A stretch of 64,000 nt of DNA from Coprinellus micaceus (taxonomy: Eukaryota; Basidiomycota; Agaricomycetes; Agaricales; Psathyrellaceae), in the NCBI GenBank assembly GCA_951394405.1, contig OX596340.1, forward strand, positions 248,001-312,000. The letters run 5' to 3'. Every line of letters begins with the position of its first letter. The first letter of the stretch is position 1. Of the stretch, positions 35,296-44,974 are shown piece after piece. Below the pieces are notes generated by a model that was not told where the DNA came from, searched no databases, and worked only from the letters and a program-made list of their open reading frames with translations. Position numbers and translations under genes: made by a program.

Positions 35296-35940
35296 TCACA
35301 TCGAAACCTTGCTGGTGGATGGCCCATAAGGATCGAACACAGGTCTCTTGCTCCCCTTTCGGGTATGTACGGTGCGTCGCTTCACCTTTCGAGGGCCCTT
35401 CTTCGCTACGTCGGCGGTTGGCGCACCTGTCTTTAATTTCAGTACGACATTCCCCTGGTAAGAATAAAGAGGGAACTCACGATCTGTATCGCACTTCGTC
35501 ATCTTATCACCAGCCGCTTCACTTTCATCCCCTTCCAGCCCCAAGGTCTTCTTCATCTGCTCTGCCCTCACTGGCTTCCCGCAACACGGACATGGGTACG
35601 AAGTCTTCTTCGTCCCATACGTGTCCTTGTACAGTACCTCTCTCCAGTACTCCTTACGGATACTGCTGACGAGTTTCGCCCAGTAGGCCCCTTCCTCGGC
35701 AGAATCTGGCTGCTTTGAGCCCTCGAAATCGGGAAACTTCTCCAGGGCACGTTCGAAAGAGGGTAGGGCATGCGAGGTTTCAGAGAAACCTGCGATGTTG
35801 ATATATGCGCAAATAAGCTTGGATAGGGGTATTTCGGGGATGAACTTGTCGACAAGAGTGGGGCAGGAGGGCGGGGAACAGGGATGCGATGAAAGGACCT
35901 CGGAGATGGCGAGCTGGAGGTTGGTGCGCATCGCAAGCAT
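35296..35940 (-). CDS. Protein of unknown function with a CPCCGKP cysteine cluster
   Basis: I do not recognise this gene. From the ATG at 35940 (MLAMRTNLQLAISEVLSSHP) the frame is open to 35296. An upstream GTG-led extension exists, but a TATA-like ATATATTTAT (about 35993-36003) puts the start at 35940. The middle reads SFERALEKFPDFEGSKQP and REVLYKDTYGTKKTS. CPCCGKPVRAEQ may be half of a zinc site. The tail is basic (KKGPRKVKRRTVHTRKGSKR), suggesting nucleic-acid binding or nuclear location. A GT...AG pair at 35458-35485 would make an intron too short to be used. Lone gene beside a large inverted repeat. Confidence 0.55.
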   Translation of the reverse strand: MLAMRTNLQLAISEVLSSHPCSPPSCPTLVDKFIPEIPLSKLICAYINIAGFSETSHALPSFERALEKFPDFEGSKQPDSAEEGAYWAKLVSSIRKEYWREVLYKDTYGTKKTSYPCPCCGKPVRAEQMKKTLGLEGDESEAAGDKMTKCDTDREFPLYSYQGNVVLKLKTGAPTADVAKKGPRKVKRRTVHTRKGSKRPVFDPYGPSTSKVSM

Positions 35941-36118
35941 CTTAGTACGAGCAAAAGCAGAGAGGGAGAGCGTGGTGCTATACCCCACGTAGATAAATAT
36001 ATGCGGATGGACGAGACGGTCCTCAAAACTCGATGAAGAACAGGAACCCACTGGTAGGGTACCCCTTCTTATACCGAAGATTGCCGCGGTGGTGGCCCCA
36101 TGACAATTTCTTTATACA

Positions 36119-37053
36119 CAGAAAGATCTGAGATCCTACAGGCTAGGATTAGGAGAAAGGCCTTTCAGTAACCTGAGGATTTGAGAGAAAGCGGAAGACC
36201 CTGCCAGTTGACGTCGAACAGCTTACCGGATTTGATTGCCTCAGTGCGAACCTATCCTTTCTACCCTCAAAAGGTGCTTATAAGGGGTATGAAGAGTGCA
36301 TATGTACATCCCTGAAAGGAAAAATGGCAGGAAGGTGGGTGCACATCAGGTCCTTGTCGGTTGAAAGACTCACAATGCCGCCATTGAACTCACCCTTTGA
36401 CTGGTTTCAAATAATGTTTGAAGCCTAGATCATCTGAGTCCTTTCATTCCAAATAAGTGTTGAGCCTTGCTCACAGACCCTGCATGTCGAGAGATGGCTG
36501 CACTCTATGTAGGCATTGTAGGGCGAAAGGAAATTGTGGTGGGTCGGACAGCACTCAGGACCCGCGCAGTCATTTGGCGGGCCGAATCGTGAGAACAGAC
36601 CCCGGTACAACCCGGTCTACAGGCTGACTCGGAGGCGGCCTGCTCCTGCACTACGCCTTCCGTCAATTCCCCGGAGATGGTAGGTTGTACTACTAGGGTC
36701 TGCGAGCATGACTCAACGCTCTTTTGTCTTGGAGGGCTGGAGATAATTGCACGTATTGCTTTGAAACCCAGGCTTCAAACATTCTTTGGAACCAGTCAAA
36801 GGGTGCGTTGGCGGCATTGTGAGCCTTTCAATTGACAAAGACCTGATGTGCACCCACCTTCCTGCCATTTTTCCTTTCAGGGATGTACATATGCACTCTT
36901 CATACCCTTTATAAGCATCTTTTGAGGGTAGAAAGGATAGGTTCGCACCGAGGCAATCAAATCCGGTAAACTGTTCGACGTCAACCAGGGTCTTCCGCTT
37001 CTATTGAAAGGCCTTTCTCCTAATCCTGCCTTGTAGGACTTCAGATCTTTCTG
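36119..37053. repeat. Large inverted repeat (arms about 310 and 285 bp, loop about 340 bp)
   Basis: Left arm 36119-36428, right arm 36769-37053. The outer tips are CAGAAAGATCTGA and its complement; the inner ends share ATGTTTGAAGCCT. Long identical blocks occur, such as ATGAAGAGTGCATATGTACA and GAAAGGAAAAATGGCAGGAA. The main differences are a 17-base insert and two shorter changes in the left arm. No flanking TSD was found and the loop encodes nothing I recognise. It could be a long-TIR MITE or a hairpin RNA source. Confidence 0.85.
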
Positions 37054-37427
37054 AGGTTTGAAGGCTGAGGTTGAGAATCTAACTTGGCTTGACTGGACCC
37101 CAGCGAATCCAGGGCCAGCCTGAGGCCTGAAGAAGTTGCCTCCAACTTGACCCTCAAAACCATCTAAGTTGGTCGAGGAAATGAATCGCTCTTGACACTT
37201 GGGTCAGAACCTGAGCGCTTGAGCTATGGCCTTACTTATTAGCCCGGTTTTGCCCTGTGTTGCCCGCGTGACACACGCCGGCGACGCAAGGTGAACACGG
37301 ACCGCCCCTCTGGAGCGGTCCGACATCGAAGCCTGTACATACCAGTCAACTGACCATTCAGGTCTTGGCCCCAGAAAAGGTGGGATATCTAATCTCCCTT
37401 CTCTTCTCCTCTCTCCGCATCTCTAAT
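37054..37427. other. Promoter region of beta-mannosidase
   Basis: No gene. A pyrimidine-rich tract (about 37390-37420) lies just before the ATG. Confidence 0.45.
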
Positions 37428-40400
37428 ATGGCTTCAAAGGTCGCTCCTGTGCACATCCTCGATTTATCGAACAAGAAATGGTGGTGGAAGGAGTGCAACG
37501 GGGAAGGCAACGACGTGACGGACGAGCTGAAGCGGACGTTCACCCCGGACGGAGAAGGTTTGGAGAATGCCGACCGCGAAAGTATCAGGGAGAGATGGTT
37601 CGCTGCGACAAGGTTCCCATCTGAAGTCCACGTTGAGCTGCTCGAGAGGAAGGTCATACCTCATCCGTATGTTGCTTTCAACGAGCATGAAGTACAATGT
37701 CAGTCACCCCCTTTCTGTCGACAAACTTCTTCTCATGGATACCTATAGGGGTCGGAGAGACCGAATGGCTCTACACCTGTACTTTCGACGCACCCACGGC
37801 GAACGAAGGGTCATCCCACAGACTAACATTCGATGGTTTGGACACCTTGTGCGACGTCTACCTGGTGAATACCCTCATTCTCCTCGGGCATTCGTCATGT
37901 ACTCATATTCCAAACTAGAACGGCGAGAAAATCTTAGAAACTGACAACGCGTTCCACCAATGGGTCTTCGACACCGAGAACGACGAAGGGGTTCTCAAAG
38001 CGACGGATAACGTCCTCCTCCTCTATTTCAAGTGTGCAAAGACCCAAGCCAAAGCGGAAGAGGCCATCCGCGGGAAGGTTAGAGCTGGGTCGACCAACCT
38101 CGGGGATCCAAGCCGGGTTTACCTGCGCAAGCCCCAGTACGATTGGAGGTTCGAATTCACTCCTTTCTCTCGTCGAGTTGACTGACGGATTCGTTGCTGT
38201 CTAGATGGGACTGGGTAAGGCCGACGCTCTCTTGCAAGGACAGGGCATGAGCTAACAGTTTCTAGGGGCCAGAATTGATGACTTCCGGCCCCTACCGGAC
38301 AATCACACTATCCACCTATACCGCTCGAATTCACGCTTTCAACCCGCGAACCAGGCTCGAACGCACCGACTCCTCCGAGTTCAAATTCCACCTCACCTCA
38401 TCCTTGGCCCTCGCCGTCACTCGTGGCACGGCCGGTCTCCTCCGCGACAAGATGTCTGACATTCAGCTCAAAATCGTATACGCCATCAAGGACTCCAACG
38501 GCGACGACATTGTGAATGGGAAGCAGAAAGTCACGAAGAAGGATGTGGAAGGTCGCTTGTCATTGTCGGACGGTGCCTACGTGACTCTCGAGCTACCGCC
38601 TTTGGACCTTGACAAAACATTGGAGGGTACCACGGCAATCAAGCCTTGGTGGCCTGTTGGCTACGGAGAGCAGAACCTTTACACCTTCGAGATACAATTG
38701 GCCACCCTGGTATGCCACACCGCTGTCCCCATTATCCACATTCTGACACTCCCTATCTCAGGACGGCGATACCATCGACACCATGACCAAGCGCATCGGC
38801 TGGAGGTCGGTTGAACTGGCCCAGGACGCCTTGGATGAGCCAGACCAATACGGGACAGGGACGACGTTCTTCTTCAAGGTGAACGGCGTGGAGATGTTCA
38901 TGGGAGGGTCAAATTGGATCCCCGCGGATAACTTCCTCACGACCATTTCGGATGAGAGGTACCGGAAGTGGTTGACCCTTTTGCGGGATGGAGGGCAGAA
39001 TATGGTGCGTATCTGGGGAGGAGGGCTTTACGAACCGGATGTGTTCTACGATGTTTGCGATGGTAGGTTCCCTGTATCGGTTTATATATGGAGTGGGCCG
39101 ATGACATTGCTCCTCCAGAACTCGGGATTCTGGTGTGGCAAGACTTCCAGTTCGCGTGTGGGGTGTACCCGGCACACGATGCGTTTGTCAACTCCGTCCG
39201 TGAAGAGGCGGTTTACAACGTAAACCGGCTAAAGCACCACCCGTCTATCGCTCTTTTTTGCGGCAACAACGAGGACTACCAGATGGTGCTCCAATGGGGC
39301 GGTAACTTCTGCCCACTCCCTCTCGCTGCGCTTTGTAACCTTTCCCCTTGTAGACGTCGCCCACCTTCCTGCGGTGGTGATCTATGAAGAGGTCTTACCC
39401 CAAGTCGTCGATTCGCTCACTGGTGGGTCGATTCCATACCACCGCGGCTCTCCGTACGGAGGGAAAGGGTGGGACACGGCGGATCCTACGATCGGAGACG
39501 TGCATCAGTGGAACATTTGGGGTGGAAAGGAACTCCCCTGGCAAGAATATCCGAGGCTTGGGGGACGATTCGTCAGGTGAGCGAGCTCGGCGGCCGTCAC
39601 CACGGGCTTATGAGTGCCAAAGAGCTGACATTGTGTAGCGAATTCGGCATCCCGGCTTTCCCTTCGATGAAGGCTATTCAGTACTGGATGGAGGGCGTGG
39701 ACCCTCGCGAGTGGTATGCCCAGTCGAAGATTATGGCCCAGCATACGAGGGCAGGGGCGTTTGAGCGCAGGTTTGCGATTGTGATGAACGAGAACTTCCG
39801 TTTGACGGCTGACTTGGAGAAGTGAGTTACCCATCGATCTGCTCTTACCCGTATTGACGTGTTCCCTTTCGGAAAGGCATGTGTTCAACACACAGGTCAT
39901 GCAGGCTGAGTCTGTCGGGTTGGCTTATCGTGCTTGGAAGAGAGAGTGGAAGGTCGCAGGGAAGCGATATGTGAGTTCAAGTAACTTCGTCGTGGTGCAG
40001 TGTCCTAATCCCCGCTTCACAGTGCGGCGGCGTGCTTGTCTGGCAGTTCAACGACTGCTGGCCCGTTGTGTCGTGGTCGCTAGTGGATTACTTTGTGCGT
40101 TGCCGCCGGTATAGCATCGGCATTCCAAGTTGACGCCCAATCTCTAGTTACGTCCCAAGCCCTCGTACTATGTCATTGCACGGGAACTAGCACCTCTCAC
40201 AGTTGGCATCTACCGTGAAGTGGTGCAGAACAGGGACAACGACCGGCCAAAGCAGGTGCGTGCTCGACTTGTGGAAAAGGGTGTACCTTATCGTTCTAAT
40301 ATAACTTCGAACTCAGTTCTACGAGTACGGCGCCACCCGATCCACTGCTGCGAACCTGCACATCTGGGCCACACGGGTTGGTACAGGAACACTTCCCTCC

Positions 40401-40976
40401 ACTCCCCTCGATGTCAAGCTGGAAATTCAATACTTCGATCTCGAGAACCCAGATTATCACCATCGCCACATCTTTGGAGACACGGACTCCTTGACCTTCA
40501 CGCTCGCCCCGAACGAGACCACTGAACTCGGCACGTTTGAGTGTCCGGAGCCTGGCCATGTCGGAGAGCACGAATACAAGCGCGCAGGCACAACGACCTC
40601 AGGGCGTGTCGTCATATCAGCCCGCTTGCTCCATCCAGAAACAGGAGAAGTCCTCGCCCGGTTTGTGGACTGGCCACAACCCTATCGCCTGCTAAATATT
40701 CCCTCCGCGACAGACGCCGCTGTGCAGGTCGAGGTCACCAAGGAGCCCGGAACTGGTTCAGCTGCGATTGTTCGTGTCGCCACAAACAGGCCAGTGAAAT
40801 GCCTCGTGTTGTCCCTGAATGGCCAGGCCAAGGACGAAACAAGCCCCGCAGACGACTTTGAGTCACCGAAATGGTCGGATAATGCTTTGGATGTCGTTCC
40901 GTTTGATCCCCAGTGCGTGAGCGTGTCAGGTTTCACGGAGGGCGACAGGGTCCAGTGTACGATGCTGCAGAATTAA
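37428..40976 (+). CDS. Beta-mannosidase, glycoside hydrolase family 2
   Basis: Many short exons. Start [20 protein letters not shown] at 37428; an in-frame region upstream to 37365 lacks an ATG. The N-terminal sugar-binding domain holds [12 protein letters not shown] and [30 protein letters not shown] is a hallmark of beta-mannosidases. The immunoglobulin-like domain follows ([20 protein letters not shown]). The TIM barrel contains [40 protein letters not shown], the acid/base Glu in CGNNED, and the nucleophile Glu in [10 protein letters not shown]. It should cleave terminal beta-mannose from manno-oligosaccharides. No signal peptide is visible, so it may act in the cytosol. Stop at 40974-40976. 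Confidence 0.92.
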
Positions 40977-41362
40977 TGGAACGGTTGTGCTTGTAGAGGT
41001 GTGTGTTTAGCGTCCAAAAAGCCCGGTTCCGAACTTCTCTCTTACGCTTTGGGTCTCAATCCTTTAGGATTCGCCTGTCTATATGGCCTCACCATTCAAT
41101 GGCATCTTTCCTGATGGTGCTTTGTTTGTACTTCCGAGTCTGCGTGCCCAGCCAACACCGCTTTTCTTGTTGGGTCCTGGCTCCGAATTTGATTTTCACC
41201 GATTGAATTGAATGAGCCCTGCCCCCCGGTGGCATCCACACATCACACTTTGTTACAGAGCACGAGGCGCCGCCCCGGGTCTTATTACTTATAATGTACT
41301 GACTTCGCGTATCAGGATGCACCCTGCCTCCCTCCACAACATTCGACCTTGCCGCCCTAACT
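40977..41362. other. Intergenic, no gene recognised
   Basis: Lies between beta-mannosidase and the split aminotransferase; promoter of the latter. Confidence 0.5.
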
Positions 41363-41832
41363 ATGGATGGTACTCACGTCTTCTCCACCTCTCCGGCAGC
41401 TTGCCACCATTTACCTGGGAAGAAACGACGAGTCGGATGGATACATAAGCTCTTTCGCCATGGAGAACTGCCACAGGCTCGTCCCCACACACCTGATCAG
41501 CCGCCGGAGAAGACCCGCCGCGAACCGTCGGCGAAAGGCTCGCCCCTCGACCTCGCATGTCCTCCGGAAAATGACCAGGCATACAAGGATTTTCTCCACC
41601 AGTATCCAGGTTAGCATTATACCTTGAGGCAGTTTACCCGCACATTCCTGACCCCAAGTAGAATACCGTCTGACATACCCACTGGACGCAGTTCGAAAGT
41701 CTGACTTTTCGAGGTTAGAGAGGAGCGGAGAAACGTATGTCGACTATATGGGCGGCGCTCTCTACCCAGAGAGCCTTATCACGAAGCATGCCGATTTTCT
41801 CAAGGGTGCAGTTCTTGGTAACACACATTCCA
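41363..41832 (+). pseudogene. Class V aminotransferase / Moco-sulfurase-like gene, 5' part (split by transposon)
   Basis: Start MDGTHVFSTSPAACHHLPGK. Exon 1 (41363-41609) ends FLHQYP. Exon 2 from 41662 reads EYRLTYPLDAVRKSDFSRLE, then DYMGGALYPESLITKH and GAVLGNTHS. That is the opening of the cysteine-desulfurase-like domain of Moco sulfurases. At 41833 the transposon begins, and reading on into it gives a stop after three codons. The rest of the gene resumes at 48083. Phase across the empty site (41832 joined to 48083) is exactly conserved, so the gene was intact before insertion and is probably not functional in this allele. Confidence 0.9.
41824..41832. repeat. 9 bp target-site duplication, left copy
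   Basis: CACATTCCA, identical to 48074-48082 on the other side of the transposon. Confidence 0.95.
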
Positions 41833-42123
41833 CAGGCTCCTAAACCAGCCGCTCGTGTCGAGCTTCCCCCTTGTACCGTACCGCGCGTAATCACGATCAT
41901 GTCAATGTTTGGTTAGAACAAATAAAACATCTTGGGTTTGGAGCTCGACAGAGCGGCTGGCGAATCTTCCGGTCGGCGTCTGTAGCGCAGAGGGTGGGCT
42001 CCCTCAGGAACCAGCGAAATAAACAATTATTTATCAAATTAGAAATCCAGAATATTATGCTGACCGTTTTCTCTACTCAAGCGCTCGTCAACGTCTCCCG
42101 CCTCCCTTTCCGACGTCTGTCAG

Positions 42124-44974
42124 ATGCCTATCAACCTTTCGGACAAATTCATTCGAGACGCAGCGTACAAGTTCTTCGAAAAGAGGCCATGCTTATGGCA
42201 GCTGCAAGTTGCACAGAACCTCCTGAAGGGCACCGACGTGGTCTGTTGCATCCGCACAGGGGCTGGAAAGACATTATCTTTCTGGCTGCCACTGGTTGCT
42301 GCTTTGGAGAGCGGCCTAATGAAAATCTCGATCATAGTCACGCCGCTGAACCTGTTGGGGAAGCAGAACCAAGAAGAGTTGGAGAAGCGCGGCATAGCCG
42401 CCATCGCCATCAATAGTGAGACAGCGACGAAGGAGAACTTTGAGGTGAGTAACGGCATTCTGTGTGCTCGCCACTGAAGCCTCACCCCATGTAGGCCATC
42501 GCGAAAGGGCAGTACCGTGCCGTCATCATAAATCCCGAGCTCCTCACACAAGGCGAGATGTACAAGCTTCTGCAGACCCCGGCATTTGCCTCAAAGCTCC
42601 TAAACATTGTGTTTGACGAGGGCCACTGTATCAGCACCTGGAAGAAATTTCGGGCTGCCTATGAGAGGGTTGGCATGCTCCGATACCTGCTCCCTGGAGT
42701 GCCATTCTATGTGGCATCAGCAACACTCCCACCCGAGGTCCTTTCCGACGTTCTCGACACCCTCAACCTCAAGCGTCACCAAACAAAGTTTATCATGCAT
42801 TCGAACGACCGTCCCGACGTGTATCTAACAGTGCGGGAAATGAAACATGCTGTCAGCCATTTTGAAGACCTTGCATTCCTCATACCGGATGGGTGGAAGG
42901 AGTCTGACGGCCCACCTCCCAAGTTCCTGGTGTTCTTCGACAACATCCGGGACACTGAGGCTGCCGTGAGGTACCTGCGGAGACGCCTGCCCGAGAAGTA
43001 CGCAAATAAAATTCGGTACTTCCATGCCACAATGACAGGGGAGTACCGCGACGAGGAACTCGAGGCTTACCGAGACGACGATGGTACCTGGGGGATGGCC
43101 GTCACTGACGCATTTGGTATGGTGAGTGTGGCACATTTTGCTTTGTTGCATGGACGTGCGCTGACTAGGGTGCCGTAGGGAATGGATCTTCGAGACATCC
43201 GGATTGTTGTTCAGTACACCCCCAGCTGCGATCTCTGCACGCTAATGCAGCGATTCGGCCGTGCTGCACGGGGGGACGGTATTGACGCAATCGCCGTGTT
43301 ACTAGTCGAAAGGAAACACACAACAGCAGGGAGAGAAGAGGCAGTAGGGAGGGCAGTGGAAAGGGCTTGAAAGAAGATGAAGAAGCCAAAGGCTGTTGAA
43401 CCGAAGGGAAAAGGGACGAAGCGAAAGCAAAAAGGAACCGCACCTAGCACCCCCACCCCCAAACGAACAGCACTCGCCACGATTGACATGCCCAACACTC
43501 CCGCCGTACCAACCGCAGGGCCTAGCCGTTTAAGGCAGGAGTGCAGTAGCCCAACGCCCCTTGTTTCGATTACGGATACCGAAGACGAATCCAGTTGGAG
43601 TGAGGATGTGAGGGAAGCGGCCAGCGACGCAAGTGAGGTGGAGAGCGAGGTAGAGAGTCAATTGGTGGGTGAAATGGGGGTCGATGAGCCGATTGCAGTG
43701 GCGGCGGGACCGACAACTGGTACCAGAAGGCCAAAGAAGCGGAGGAAAGGGGATGTGGAGGTGGGAAGTCCGATGGACCTCTTCATTAACCCTCCACCAC
43801 AATGTAGATGTCGAAGGGAGCCAGCAAACACCTATTTCAAGAACCGTAGTGGTGGTGGTGAGTGAACACGATTGGATTGTGTATCGATCGAGCTATTGAC
43901 ACACCGTTCTCACGGCTAGTCAACGACTACAAACAGTGCAACCCAGACGCCCCAGACGGTTGTCCTCGCTGCAAGCCCACCGAGTCCACCATCTGCTGTG
44001 ACATGCACTCCCCTGAATATTTCGAGGTCAAACTTGGGCCCTACGACACCAAGGTAGGCCCGGCCAAACGCGCACCATACAAGTCGAGCTTGAAGGTCGA
44101 GCGCAAGGATTGGGTTGAGCTCGATCACCAATTCCTGGCGAAGCTCTTGGATTGGCGGGTAGAAAATGGTGTCGAGTGCTTCGGTATGAACCCCCTGCAT
44201 ACCTTTGGCCCCCAGTTGTTCCTATCCGATGATATTGTTGAGAGATTGGTCAAGTGCTACCACTGCAACAAGATCTCAACTATTGAGGATCTGAAACGGG
44301 AGATTGACTGGAACACTGACTACATCGAGACCTACGGTGCATCATTGGTCTCGTTGATAGTGCAGCTTACCCCTGCTCCAACTCCAGCACCTCCCAAACA
44401 GCCAAAACCTCGGGGCTGTTCTGTGTGCAAGGGGTTGAACCTGCCATATGAGGGACACATCAGTACGTCTTCAACACTTCTTTAATCAGTTGTATTCTCA
44501 TTTGAGCATTCAGAGTCGTCACCAATATGCCCCATGAAGCCAAAGCGGGCATACCCTGGCAGGGTGGTGAGGGCAACGCACCCACGCTCTGACGAGAATG
44601 TCTACCCGAGTCCCCACTCGATGCCTTCTCCTACACCTCCACGCCCCACACCATCAACGCCAAACTCAACGCCAAATGCAACACCAAACACTCAAACGCT
44701 CCAGCCTGCTCGACCTCCTCAACCCGTTTCAAACTCCTCCCCATTTATTTCCTCAGCTCCATCACCATTTTGCTCATCGGACCCATCTCCGTTTTATTCA
44801 TCTGGGCAGTCACCATTTTACAATCCGCCTGGTCCGCCACTCAACGCAGATTTGAGACGACTACCTTTCCTCACTAACCCTCCCTCTACACCTCCAAATC
44901 CCCGCCGTCTTCCCCAACCTCCATATCATCCCCCAACCCAGCCCACTCTGAGTCCACGTCCATCGCATCGCTGA
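42124..44974 (+). CDS. RecQ-like SF2 DNA helicase of the transposon, with an in-frame TGA
   Basis: Exons 42124-42444, 42495-43121, 43179-43857, 43920-44462 and 44514-44974. Together they span 877 codons, but TGA at 43368-43370 would stop after 379 residues. Helicase motifs: Walker A CIRTGAGKTLSFWLP, motif Ia IIVTPLNLLGKQ, DEGH box (FDEGHCIS), motif III ASATLP, and motif VI MQRFGRAARGDG. Past the TGA the frame stays open and properly spliced for almost 500 codons. These hold a basic linker, Cys pairs (CPRC, CCDMHSP, CYHC, CSVC) and a Pro-rich end. Such RecQ-like proteins are numerous in Agaricomycetes. The helicase may unwind DNA during transposition; this is inferred from co-location. The last 89 bases overlap the DUF6589 gene on the other strand. 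Confidence 0.88.

Noticed and set aside
35458..35485. Intron in the 35296-35940 gene
   Set aside because: GT...AG spacing is under 30 bp, far below the 48-65 bp seen in other genes; the frame is open through it.
37365..37427. Upstream start for beta-mannosidase
   Set aside because: No ATG there; the first in-frame ATG is 37428.
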